Both the position numbers and the translations under genes were made by a program. The notes below the pieces were generated by a model. It saw only the letters and a list, made by a program, of their open reading frames with translations. It did no database searches and was not told where the DNA came from. 64,000 bases of DNA. Source: Acidobacteriota bacterium. Lineage in GTDB: Bacteria > Acidobacteriota > Terriglobia > Acidiferrales > UBA7541. This document shows positions 15,664-23,300 of this stretch, piece after piece (within the stretch, counting starts at the first letter, position 1; each line of letters opens with the position of its first letter). The stretch is taken from positions 216,401 through 280,400 of the forward strand of contig JABCZG010000003.1 of the NCBI GenBank assembly GCA_013289835.1. The letters run 5' to 3'.

Positions 15664-16751
15664 AAGTGCTTTATGTAGACTTGGAACGCGAATGGCGTGG
15701 AGGACAGAGCCAGGCTTGGCTGACGTTGCGCGGGCTACAGGAGCGCAAACACGAAGTGGAGTTGCTGGCGGCGCAGGATTCACCGCTGGCTAAACGGGTC
15801 GCCGCAGCGGGGATCAGCGTGCATCAAGTTCCGCGGCTGGGATTACGCGGGTGGGCGGCTCGCGCGCTGCACCGGTTGATTGCTGGTGGCCGATTCGAGA
15901 TCGTTCATCTCAATGAGCCGCATGCGCTGACGGCCGCGTGGCTCGCCAAAGCGTACCGGCGGCTACCGTTGTTGCTCTCGCGGCGAATTGGATTTCCGTT
16001 GCAGAAGAACCTTGTGTCGCAAGCAAGATACCGCGCAGTGGAACGGTTCGTGGCCAATAGCAAAGATGTTGCGCAGAGCTTGATGAACTCGGGGATCGCC
16101 ACGGCAAGATTATCGATCGTGAACGAAGGAGTGGAGATCCCTGCGCTGCCGACGCCGGAGGAACGGTGCAGTGCGCGGCAACATTGGGGGATTAAGGACA
16201 ACGAGTTTCTCTTCGGCTGCGTGAGCGTATTCGTGCCGGAAAAGGGGCAACGGCATTTGATCGACGCGCTGCAGGCCGTGAGAGAGTTGCATCCTGAAGC
16301 ACGACTGCTGCTGGCGGGGGACGGCGAGTGCCGCGCGGGATTGGAAACTCTGACAAAACGGCTGGGGCTGACGGAAGCGGTGCTTTTTCCAGGATTCGTG
16401 AACAATGTCGCGCGGGTTTACGCGGCGCTCGATGCATTCGTCTTTCCGTCGGAGTTCGAGGGTTTGGGGACGGCGCTGCAAGCGGCAATGGCGGTTGGTT
16501 TGCCTTGCATCTCGACGCGGCGCGGGGCGCTGGGGGAAGTGGTTGACAACGAGCAGACGGCGCTGGTCGTGGAACCAAACGGAAAAGAGTTTGCTGCCGC
16601 CATGCTTCGACTGATGAATGATGAAGCGCTGCGGAAAAGGCTGGGCAGCGCGGGTAGGCAAGAAATCGAGCAACGATTTTCGGCGGGGCGCATGGTGGAG
16701 AACACGATTCGCGTTTATGAGGACGTGCTCGGGAAATGGCGACAGCTATGA
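15660..16751 (+). CDS. GT4 family glycosyltransferase
   Basis: A 363-aa GT-B glycosyltransferase. The N-terminus MKVLYVDLEREWRGGQSQ is typical of the family. The C-terminal donor half carries FVPEKGQRHLIDALQ, LLLAGDGECRAGLETL, and FPSEFEGLGTALQAAMAVGLP with the conserved E-x7-E-like motif. It probably adds a sugar to a lipopolysaccharide or other cell-surface glycan. The start is GTG, overlapping the upstream stop (GTGA), and its 3' end overlaps the methyltransferase start by 16 bp, so all three genes are translationally coupled. Confidence 0.87.
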   Translation: MKVLYVDLEREWRGGQSQAWLTLRGLQERKHEVELLAAQDSPLAKRVAAAGISVHQVPRLGLRGWAARALHRLIAGGRFEIVHLNEPHALTAAWLAKAYRRLPLLLSRRIGFPLQKNLVSQARYRAVERFVANSKDVAQSLMNSGIATARLSIVNEGVEIPALPTPEERCSARQHWGIKDNEFLFGCVSVFVPEKGQRHLIDALQAVRELHPEARLLLAGDGECRAGLETLTKRLGLTEAVLFPGFVNNVARVYAALDAFVFPSEFEGLGTALQAAMAVGLPCISTRRGALGEVVDNEQTALVVEPNGKEFAAAMLRLMNDEALRKRLGSAGRQEIEQRFSAGRMVENTIRVYEDVLGKWRQL

Positions 16752-17473
16752 CGCCGCCTGAGCCGACCGTGATTCAGCGAGCGGTTTTGGAGCGCGTTCC
16801 TACGCTCGGACTGCCTCCGGGCGCTCGAGTGCTGGATGCTCCGTGCGGCGGATCCGCGGCCCTCACGCTGGCGCTCCTCGAGCGGGGATTCAACGCGTTG
16901 GGAGCGGACGTGGACCAGGAAGCGGAAGCGCAGCTAGGCAAGGCCTTCGAGCGCGTGAATCTGGATGGGCCGCTTCCCTGGCAGAGCCAGATGTTTGACG
17001 CGGTGATTTCCACGGAAGGAATCGAGCATCTGGAAAATCACTTTTCATTTTTGAGAGAGATGTGCCGCATCCTCAAGCCGGGCGGTCTCTTGGTGCTGAC
17101 GACGCCGAACATTACCGCGTTGCGATCGCGGGTGCGCTTTTTCGGCAGCGGGTTCTTCGGACGGGACTCGCGGCCGTTGAACGAAACTTCGCGGCATCCA
17201 TTGCATCACATCGGGCTCGCGACATTCTCCGAACTGCGATACGAACTGCATATGTCCGGTTTTCAACTGATCGAAACACGGCACACGCACATCAAGCCGG
17301 TGAGCTACCTGTACGCGATTTGCGCCCCTTGGATCTGGCTCTACACTAAACTGGCTTTTCGGAAAGAAAAGGATCCTGCACAACGAAAGCGAAATGAAGA
17401 AATCGCCGGGACATTGATGTCGCCCTCCGTTCTCTTCGGCGAATGCCTGATGCTCGTCGCGCGAAAAGCCTAA
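16736..17473 (+). CDS. Class I SAM-dependent methyltransferase
   Basis: A 245-aa methyltransferase with motif I VLDAPCGGSAALTLAL (about residue 30), an acidic end of strand 2 (ALGADVDQE), motif II FDAVISTEGIEHLEN, and CRILKPGGLLVLTTPN. The C-terminal part has a hydrophobic segment (SYLYAICAPWIWLYTKLAF), suggesting membrane contact. As the third gene in the GT2-GT4 operon it probably methylates a surface sugar, but the substrate cannot be read from sequence. A second in-frame ATG at 16748 is an alternative start. A terminator follows. Confidence 0.85.
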   Translation: MATAMTPPEPTVIQRAVLERVPTLGLPPGARVLDAPCGGSAALTLALLERGFNALGADVDQEAEAQLGKAFERVNLDGPLPWQSQMFDAVISTEGIEHLENHFSFLREMCRILKPGGLLVLTTPNITALRSRVRFFGSGFFGRDSRPLNETSRHPLHHIGLATFSELRYELHMSGFQLIETRHTHIKPVSYLYAICAPWIWLYTKLAFRKEKDPAQRKRNEEIAGTLMSPSVLFGECLMLVARKA

Positions 17474-17508
17474 CGCACAGTTCGAAGAAAATTGGACGCT
17501 AAAAAGAT

Positions 17509-17567
17509 GAAGCGCCTGGTGATCAGATTACGATCCGCCAAGCGCTTCAAGCCTTCTTGAATTTTTT
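17509..17567 (+). terminator. Double-hairpin terminator of the glycosyltransferase operon
   Basis: GAAGCGC (17509-17515) pairs with GCGCTTC (17542-17548), and the partly overlapping TTCAAG (17546-17551) pairs with CTTGAA (17556-17561) around loop CCTT, followed by TTTTTT. It lies 36 bp after the methyltransferase stop, before the convergent PilZ gene. Confidence 0.85.
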
Positions 17568-17634
17568 GCACCAGTTTTCTGTCTTCGTTTGTTCCAGGCG
17601 TTTCCCTCCTATCCGCTCGCCGTTTTACGTCAAG

Positions 17635-17952
17635 CTATCTTGGGGATTGAACTACCCATCGCCCTTTTGGCTCGAGGAACTCCACGCCAATGGCAAAGCC
17701 GTCGCCTTGCAATGGCTCGCAGTAAGCTACCCGGGCCGGGGAGCGAAACTCTCCAGTGCGCGAGGCGAAGACCAGTTTTTCGCCCTGTTCCCAACGGCGC
17801 ACACTGACCACACGCGCGCCACGCGCACTCACGTTTTCCGTAAAAGTCGATTCCGAGCCGGGCACCTGGCGATGGCCGTCAATGAGCACGGGGATCTCCA
17901 TCGGGATGCGGTTTTCGGCCCGGTGAAACATAAATTTGGCTTTGCGAGGCAT
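17635..17952 (-). CDS. PilZ-domain c-di-GMP receptor
   Basis: A 105-aa single-domain PilZ protein. Both c-di-GMP-binding motifs are present: RxxxR as RAENR (residues 11-15) and (D/N)xSxxG as NVSARG near residue 40. It is therefore likely a competent c-di-GMP receptor. It follows a diguanylate cyclase gene by only 15 bp on the same strand, so the signal maker and a receptor are made together. Its output, such as motility or exopolysaccharide, is not shown by the sequence. Confidence 0.88.
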   Translation of the reverse strand: MPRKAKFMFHRAENRIPMEIPVLIDGHRQVPGSESTFTENVSARGARVVSVRRWEQGEKLVFASRTGEFRSPARVAYCEPLQGDGFAIGVEFLEPKGRWVVQSPR

Positions 17953-17967
17953 GATCGTTGTTCATCC

Positions 17968-19338
17968 TCACAGGCACGCGGCGATCCGCGTGAGATTTTG
18001 TACGCTGCTGACACGGCGGTACTTCATGGCGTAGAGTGCGCGGTCGGCGGCGCCAAGAAGCTTTTCGGGCGTGTCGCCATCCTCGGGAAACGCGGCGACG
18101 CCGGCGCTCACGGAAAGCGCTGGTGGCTCGCTCTCCGCGGCGAGGCGCTCGCGAATTCTTGAAACGACACGAGTCGCAATATCCTTCGCGGCTTCGGGCA
18201 GGACCAAGGCGAACTCATCGCCGCCGTATCGAGCGGCAGTGTCAATGGCTCGGGAATGGTTCCGCAAGACTTTGCCGATGCGAACGAGCGCTCGGCTCCC
18301 AGTGAGATGGCCGAAGTGATCGTTGATGATCTTGAGGCCGTCCATATCGAGAAGCACGATGCTGAAGGGCCGCTGGGTGCGGCGCGAACGGTCCAGTTCC
18401 GCTTCCAAAACGCTGATGAGACGCCGGTAGTTGGCGAGACCCGTGAGCGGGTCGCTGACGGCCATCGAGCGAACCTGCTCAAAGAGACGCGCTTGGTCTA
18501 GCAACGCACCGGAGAGAATGACGATGTACCCGAAGGTCTTGCTCAACTCCGCGAGGAAGAATGGGCCGTCGAAAAGCTGCCGAGAGAATGCTGCGGCCAC
18601 ATGGCAAACGACGTTGAGGGCTGCGACAATGAAGAGCGAGTAGTCGAAAAGGCTTGCTGCGCCCTTCTTGTTCTTGTCGTTCTGGAGGCGCTGATAGAAG
18701 CACAGCGCAGCTACCGAGAAGAGAGCAGCGGGAAGCAAATCCCAGGGGCGAGACAAAACGTTAGCGGCATGTGCCACGGGCGCTGAGGGCGCGGCCAAGA
18801 ACGCGGCGCTGGTCACATAAGCGGCAATCGCAACGACCAGGAGTGCAGCGGCGGTTTCTTTGCTGGGTTGCCGCGCAGTGGGCATGTAGCGCTCGACGGC
18901 AATGGCGGCCAGCAACAGGATCGCCAGGAGCGTCCGGCTCACCATCCAGCCCATGGGGACATGCGACAAGACAACCGTCCCCGAGGCGAGGCTATCGTTC
19001 AGGCCAAAGTAGCCGACGGTCTCTATAATTCCAGACAGAACAAAACCAAAGGCCAGGATGAGCGCGGTGCGATCATGCGTGCCGCGAAAACGGACGAGCG
19101 CGTTGGCGGCGTAACAAAAGCTAAGGAGCGTGCCGCCAACCTCAAGATAAAGATAGACTTGTGGAGAGCCGGCGACGCTGGCTTGCCGCAGATAGAAAAT
19201 GGCTATCGAGAAGAAGGTCAGACCCGCCAAGGATCCAGCGAAGAGGGCACGCGCGCGCGCGCTGGGCGTGGAGACTGCGAGGCGGATGCCCCGGAGAAGC
19301 CCGACGATTCTGCCCCAAACACCCACGAAATCCCCCAA
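17968..19338 (-). CDS. Membrane diguanylate cyclase (GGDEF)
   Basis: A 456-aa protein with seven or eight hydrophobic helices in residues 30-270, resembling MASE-type sensor regions, then a GGDEF domain. DPLTGLANYRRL is near residue 295. The active site RYGGDEF (about residue 370) is intact, and the inhibitory I-site RxxD (RAID) lies five residues before it, so the enzyme should make c-di-GMP and be product-inhibited. The frame opens with TTG at 19338; a GTG at 19326 follows GGGGG at a better distance and may be the true start. It pairs with the PilZ gene downstream. Confidence 0.9.
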   Translation of the reverse strand: MGDFVGVWGRIVGLLRGIRLAVSTPSARARALFAGSLAGLTFFSIAIFYLRQASVAGSPQVYLYLEVGGTLLSFCYAANALVRFRGTHDRTALILAFGFVLSGIIETVGYFGLNDSLASGTVVLSHVPMGWMVSRTLLAILLLAAIAVERYMPTARQPSKETAAALLVVAIAAYVTSAAFLAAPSAPVAHAANVLSRPWDLLPAALFSVAALCFYQRLQNDKNKKGAASLFDYSLFIVAALNVVCHVAAAFSRQLFDGPFFLAELSKTFGYIVILSGALLDQARLFEQVRSMAVSDPLTGLANYRRLISVLEAELDRSRRTQRPFSIVLLDMDGLKIINDHFGHLTGSRALVRIGKVLRNHSRAIDTAARYGGDEFALVLPEAAKDIATRVVSRIRERLAAESEPPALSVSAGVAAFPEDGDTPEKLLGAADRALYAMKYRRVSSVQNLTRIAACL

Positions 19339-19638
19339 ATGCCTAAGAAAGACTGCGAACTACCAAATGAAGCAAGTTTGTGCCCTTTCATTATATAAAA
19401 TACAGGCTTGCAACTAGCTGAAATCAAATAGCTTACGGACGGGCAGGGCGAATGGTCTGGATCGATCGAGTCAGTCGAGACGGCACAAGCAAGCCAAGAT
19501 TTGGAGCTTTGGACGCTATCGTTTTTGTTTCGTTAAGGTTACCGGGCGGATGGGCAGTATCAGAGAGAAACACTTGCCCGTCTCACTGTGAGACAGTCTC
19601 AGGCAAGAGAACAGTGAATTGCATGTGCTAAGGCGCGT
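19339..19638. other. Intergenic region between the DGC and CDGSH genes
   Basis: 300 bp without a convincing gene. The part near the DGC gene (19385-19435) is AT-rich and probably holds its promoter. The part near the CDGSH gene holds the hairpin described at 19573-19607. I see nothing else in it. Confidence 0.55.
19573..19607 (-). terminator. Likely terminator hairpin after the CDGSH gene
   Basis: Perfect 7-bp palindrome GTCTCAC/GTGAGAC (19580-19594) inside an outer CTTGCC (19573-19578) and GGCAAG (19602-19607) pair. On the minus strand it is followed by TGTTTCTCT. It lies 32 bp after the CDGSH stop. Confidence 0.55.
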
Positions 19639-19872
19639 TTAGAGCTTCGGCTTCGGCGGTGGAAGCTCGCGGGCGACAACGGTATCAGCGAAGCCGGAGG
19701 TCTTGTGCGAGCCGTCGCAGAAGGGCTTGTTCGAGGAGTGGCCGCAGCGGCAGAGTCCAATCGTTGTCCGGCCTGCCAGGCCAAACGGTTTTCCTTCCGG
19801 ATCGACAATTTCGAATTCGCCTTCGACGCGGATGGAGCCACTGTGATTGACCGTAATTTTTGTTGGTGCCAT
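19639..19872 (-). CDS. CDGSH iron-sulfur domain protein
   Basis: A 77-aa protein with the CDGSH 2Fe-2S motif CRCGHSSNKPFCDGSH at about residues 41-56, supplying three Cys and one His ligand. Such small bacterial proteins are thought to take part in redox or iron-sulfur transfer. AGGAGAAGAC before the ATG supports the start. It lies downstream of the moeZ-type gene on the same strand with a gap of 131 bp, so co-transcription with the cysteine operon is possible but not shown. Confidence 0.9.
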   Translation of the reverse strand: MAPTKITVNHSGSIRVEGEFEIVDPEGKPFGLAGRTTIGLCRCGHSSNKPFCDGSHKTSGFADTVVARELPPPKPKL

Positions 19873-20003
19873 GTCTTCTCCTGAACCGCGGAAAGTATGA
19901 CTTCACACATCCCCAACGACAAGGGGAATCGCCACACGAGTAAGGGTGCACAGCGCCGCCGAACTGCGCTTGTCCCTGCGAATAGAAGCTTCTCGAAGAC
20001 CGA

Positions 20004-21188
20004 TTAGTACTTCGGAACGGATGGATCCACTTCATCCGACCAGGCAAGAATGCCGCCCTTGAGATTCAGGATTTTGCGGAATCCGGCTTTGCGCAGGAAA
20101 TCCACGGCTTCGGCGGAACGCTTGCCGCTACGGCAATGCGCGACGATTTCCTGCGACGAATCCAGCTCATGCACGCGCCGCGTGAGTTCGCCGAGCGGGA
20201 TCAGATGTCCCTTGAGATTGCATATCTGGTATTCGTGCGGCTCGCGCACGTCGAGAATGAACAAGTCATCACCGCGATCGAGCCTGGCTTTCAATTCGCG
20301 CGGAGTAATCTCCGGGACTTGCACGCTAGGTCCTGGGGCCTCTTCGCCGCGGACACCGCAAAATTCGAAGTAATCAATGAGCTTTGTAATGGTCCGATTC
20401 GTGCCACATACCGGGCAATTCGGGTTTTTGCGCAGTTTCAGCTCGCGGAATTTCATTCCCAGCGCGTCGAAGAGCAACAAACGTCCGATGAGGCTGTCAC
20501 CGCGGCCGAGAATCAACTTGATCGTTTCCATGGCTTGAATGGAGCCGACGATTCCGGGCAACACACCGAGCACGCCGCCTTCGGCGCAGGACGGCACGAG
20601 TCCTGGCGGGGGCGGTTCGGGATAGAGGCAGCGATAGCACGGCCCGTCGGGCATCCCAAAAACAGTGGCCTGCCCCTCAAAGCGGAAAATCGAACCATAC
20701 ACGTTGGGCTTGCCGAGCAAGATGCACGCATCGTTGACGAGATAGCGCGTCGGAAAATTGTCCGTGCCATCCACGATTATGTCAAAATCCTTGAAGAGCT
20801 CGAGCGCGTTGGCGCTGGTCAGCTGCGTTTCGAACGATATAATTTCAATGGCGGGATTGAGATTCGAAAGGCGCGCGCGGGCGGCTTCGCTCTTGGGCTT
20901 GCCAACATCCGTGGTGCCAAACGTGACCTGGCGCTGCAAATTCGTAAAATCCACGACGTCGAAATCAACGAGGCCGAGTTTGCCGACGCCGGCCGCCGCG
21001 AGATACAAACCTAGCGGCGCGCCGAGGCCGCCCGTGCCAATGAGCAACACCTTGGCGTTCTTCAGCTTGAGCTGCCCCTCCATGCCCACTTCCGGCATGA
21101 TCAGATGGCGGCTGTAACGCAAAATCTCTTCATTGGAAAGGCTTGTAGCTGGCTTCATGCCGGTCCGCGGCTGTGTGGTTGTGGCCAT
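20004..21188 (-). CDS. moeZ: MoeZ-type adenylyltransferase/sulfurtransferase (ThiF plus rhodanese)
   Basis: A 394-aa two-domain enzyme that adenylates the C-terminal glycine of a MoaD/ThiS-like carrier and then thiolates it. The ThiF domain (about residues 20-275) has the ATP loop GTGGLGAPLG, the DGTDNF segment, and two CxxC zinc pairs (CYRC and CPVC). The rhodanese domain (about 290-390) has active-site CRSGKRS and a terminal WSDEVDP. The frame extends to 21257, but the ATG at 21188 follows GGGGAAA. It is the last gene of cysM-mec-cysO-moeZ, and fits the M. tuberculosis MoeZ role of charging CysO with sulfur. Confidence 0.9.
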   Translation of the reverse strand: MATTTQPRTGMKPATSLSNEEILRYSRHLIMPEVGMEGQLKLKNAKVLLIGTGGLGAPLGLYLAAAGVGKLGLVDFDVVDFTNLQRQVTFGTTDVGKPKSEAARARLSNLNPAIEIISFETQLTSANALELFKDFDIIVDGTDNFPTRYLVNDACILLGKPNVYGSIFRFEGQATVFGMPDGPCYRCLYPEPPPPGLVPSCAEGGVLGVLPGIVGSIQAMETIKLILGRGDSLIGRLLLFDALGMKFRELKLRKNPNCPVCGTNRTITKLIDYFEFCGVRGEEAPGPSVQVPEITPRELKARLDRGDDLFILDVREPHEYQICNLKGHLIPLGELTRRVHELDSSQEIVAHCRSGKRSAEAVDFLRKAGFRKILNLKGGILAWSDEVDPSVPKY

Positions 21189-21276
21189 TGCGATTTCCCC
21201 AGTCCTCTTAGATTCTGTTCGTCTGCCAAGCGCGGAGAGCGTAGAGAGAATTCTCAACTCGCGCGGACTTGCGCAG

Positions 21277-21558
21277 CTAAATTCTGCCGCCCGCGATGGA
21301 CGGAATGATGCTGATGGTATCGCCGTCCTTGGTGGGCGTGTCTTCTTTCGCCAGATAGCGAATGTCCTCGTCGTTCACGTAGACGTTGACGAAGCTGCGC
21401 AGCTTACCTTCTTCCGTAAAGAGGTGCTTGCGCAATTCAGCGAATTCCGTGGTGAGATGGCCGAGCGCCTCGCCAACCGTGCGGGCGCTGAACTCTGCGA
21501 AGTCGCGCTTCCCGGCGTAGGGGCGAAGCGGCGACGGAATCATGACTTTCACGGGCAT
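21277..21558 (-). CDS. cysO: CysO-like ubiquitin-fold sulfur carrier with GG-RI tail
   Basis: A 93-aa MoaD/ThiS-family carrier (start MPVKVMIP). It has the beta-grasp segments LRSFVNVYVNDEDIRYL and DTISIIPSIAGG. Mature carriers end in Gly-Gly; this one ends GGRI, so two residues must be removed before adenylation. The adjacent JAMM protease is the obvious candidate, as QbsD trims QbsE in thioquinolobactin synthesis and as Mec acts on CysO in mycobacteria. The frame is open to 21621, but Met at 21558 gives the family N-terminus. moeZ follows after 88 bp. Confidence 0.88.
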   Translation of the reverse strand: MPVKVMIPSPLRPYAGKRDFAEFSARTVGEALGHLTTEFAELRKHLFTEEGKLRSFVNVYVNDEDIRYLAKEDTPTKDGDTISIIPSIAGGRI

Positions 21559-21592
21559 CTTATTTTTTCTCCATTGCTCTGGACCCAGCGCG

Positions 21593-22090
21593 CTAAACCG
21601 CGGCGCGGTGGCGAATCTCAATACCTTCCGGCGAAAACTCCTCGCGATCGTCGTTCAGACGCCAGGAGGTCATGTCCTGCGGCGCTCCGCCCTGCACGCT
21701 GACGATAATGTAGCTATACCAGGGCCAGGCATGATCGCGGTCATACTGGCTCGGCCTCGCGGGATGATCCGGATGCGAATGATACCAGCCAACAACCTCA
21801 ATTTTTTGTTCGCCCGCAGCCTTTTCCGCGGAGCGGACATCCTCGGCGGTCACGGAGAAACGGTTGCGCGGCGAATCGTCGCGGCGATTGATCAGCGGAA
21901 AGAGCCCAAGTACTTCCCTGACGAGTTTCGGCCGGGGACCCATAGCTCCTTCGTACGCGCCGAGATCTATTCCATCCCGGTCACGCCCCAGCAACGCCCC
22001 GCAGCATTCATGCGGATAGGTCTCCGCGCCATGCGCGCGGATTTTCTCCGCGAGGTGCGTGCTGATCCAGAGTGAAGGCTCGTTCGGCAT
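21593..22090 (-). CDS. mec: Mec-type JAMM/MPN+ metalloprotease
   Basis: A 165-aa single-domain JAMM peptidase. It has the upstream Glu in ETYPHECCGALLGR (about residues 23-36) and the zinc motif HSHPDHPARPSQYDRD, which fits H-x-H-x10-D. In M. tuberculosis Mec releases cysteine from the CysO-cysteine adduct; here it may also remove the RI tail of CysO. It starts 2 nt after the cysM stop, and the end of cysM (GAAGAGTAAGG) supplies its ribosome-binding site, so the two are tightly coupled. Confidence 0.9.
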   Translation of the reverse strand: MPNEPSLWISTHLAEKIRAHGAETYPHECCGALLGRDRDGIDLGAYEGAMGPRPKLVREVLGLFPLINRRDDSPRNRFSVTAEDVRSAEKAAGEQKIEVVGWYHSHPDHPARPSQYDRDHAWPWYSYIIVSVQGGAPQDMTSWRLNDDREEFSPEGIEIRHRAAV

Positions 22091-22092
22091 CC

Positions 22093-23064
22093 TTACTCTT
22101 CATCCCAAAATCGTTCATTCAAATACTTCGACGCGGAATCCGCGAAAACAGTGACGATGACGGCGTGCTCATTCTTTGGGAGGCGCGACGCAACCTGGAA
22201 GCAACCCAGCAGCGCCGCGGCGGCGCTGGGACTGACGAGCAAGCCCTCTTCGCGCGCCAGACGCTTCACCAAACGATAGGATTCTTCGGTGGAAACGGAA
22301 AGATTCTCGTCCGCGAGCGTGTCATCGTAAATCGCGGGACGAATGGCCGTCTCCATGTGCTTCCAGCCCTCGAGGCCGTGGAAGGATGCATCCGGCTGCA
22401 GACTCACGCACTGAATTTCAGGATTCAGCTCTTTGAGCCGCTTCGTCGTTCCCACAAACGTGCCGCTGGTGCCTAGCCCCGCCACAAAATGCGTGACGCG
22501 ACCGGAGGTCTGCTCCCAGATTTCGTTGGCCGTGGTGCGGTAGTGCGCCTGCCAGTTCGCCGGATTGCTGTACTGATCCGGATAAAAATATCTGTCAGCG
22601 TCGGCGGCAACAATTTCGTGAACTCGGCGAATCGCTCCGTCGGTGCCTTCATCGCCGGGCGTGATCACCATCTCCGCGCCGTAGGCAGTCAGAATGCGTT
22701 TCCGTTCGGGCGAGGCGCTGTCCGGCAGGCAGAGCTTAACGGGGTAACCGAGCGCGGCGGCGATCATGGCATAGGCAATGCCGGTGTTGCCGCTGGTCGC
22801 GTCAATGATGGTCTTGCCGGGGCGCAGAGCGCCGCTAGCGAGCCCAGCCTGAATCATGCTGAGCGCAGGCCGGTCCTTTACGGAACCGCCCGGGTTGAAC
22901 CACTCGGCCTTGGCGCAGAACTCTACGTGAGGGAATTCCTGACCGACGCGTTCCAGACGCAGCAGGGGCGCATTCCCAATCCGGTCCAATAGGGACTCTC
23001 CGGCGCGGTTCGCCTGAGCCGTTGATTCGCCGGGGGTTGCGCCGATATGTCTAGGGCTGGCCAT
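22093..23064 (-). CDS. cysM: CysM-type cysteine synthase (CysO-thiocarboxylate dependent)
   Basis: A 323-aa fold-type II PLP enzyme. The Schiff-base Lys is in NPGGSVKDRPA (about residue 62), TSGNTGIA binds the substrate, and GLGTSGTFVGTTKRL binds the PLP phosphate. The mycobacterial CysM uses O-phosphoserine and the thiocarboxylate of CysO; the neighbouring mec, cysO and moeZ genes argue for that type here rather than sulfide-dependent CysK. Substrate preference is inferred from context. It is the first gene of the operon; the region upstream to the TonB receptor gene shows no other gene. Confidence 0.9.
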   Translation of the reverse strand: MASPRHIGATPGESTAQANRAGESLLDRIGNAPLLRLERVGQEFPHVEFCAKAEWFNPGGSVKDRPALSMIQAGLASGALRPGKTIIDATSGNTGIAYAMIAAALGYPVKLCLPDSASPERKRILTAYGAEMVITPGDEGTDGAIRRVHEIVAADADRYFYPDQYSNPANWQAHYRTTANEIWEQTSGRVTHFVAGLGTSGTFVGTTKRLKELNPEIQCVSLQPDASFHGLEGWKHMETAIRPAIYDDTLADENLSVSTEESYRLVKRLAREEGLLVSPSAAAALLGCFQVASRLPKNEHAVIVTVFADSASKYLNERFWDEE

Positions 23065-23245
23065 GTCTTGTCGCTACGAGAGAACCCTCTGGTCCTATCC
23101 AAGCCGGGATATCCGACCATTTTACTCCGAATTAGATGCGGGAGCCTAGCCCGGAGATATGAGTCGGTTATTGCCCGAGAGGGTGGGACGATCGGAGGCG
23201 GAGGTTCTGGGTGGACAATAGCGCCTTAAGCCTCGTAAATGATGC

Positions 23246-23265
23246 GGGGCCGCAAACGCGGCCCC
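23246..23265 (-). terminator. Hairpin after the TonB-dependent receptor gene
   Basis: GGGGCCGC (23246-23253), loop AAAC, GCGGCCCC (23258-23265): a perfect 8-bp GC stem 35 bp after the receptor stop. There is no clear T-run on the minus strand, so termination may be weak or Rho-assisted. Confidence 0.6.
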
Positions 23266-23300
23266 GACTCCCAACTCGTTAGGGTTTACGTTTTAGAACA

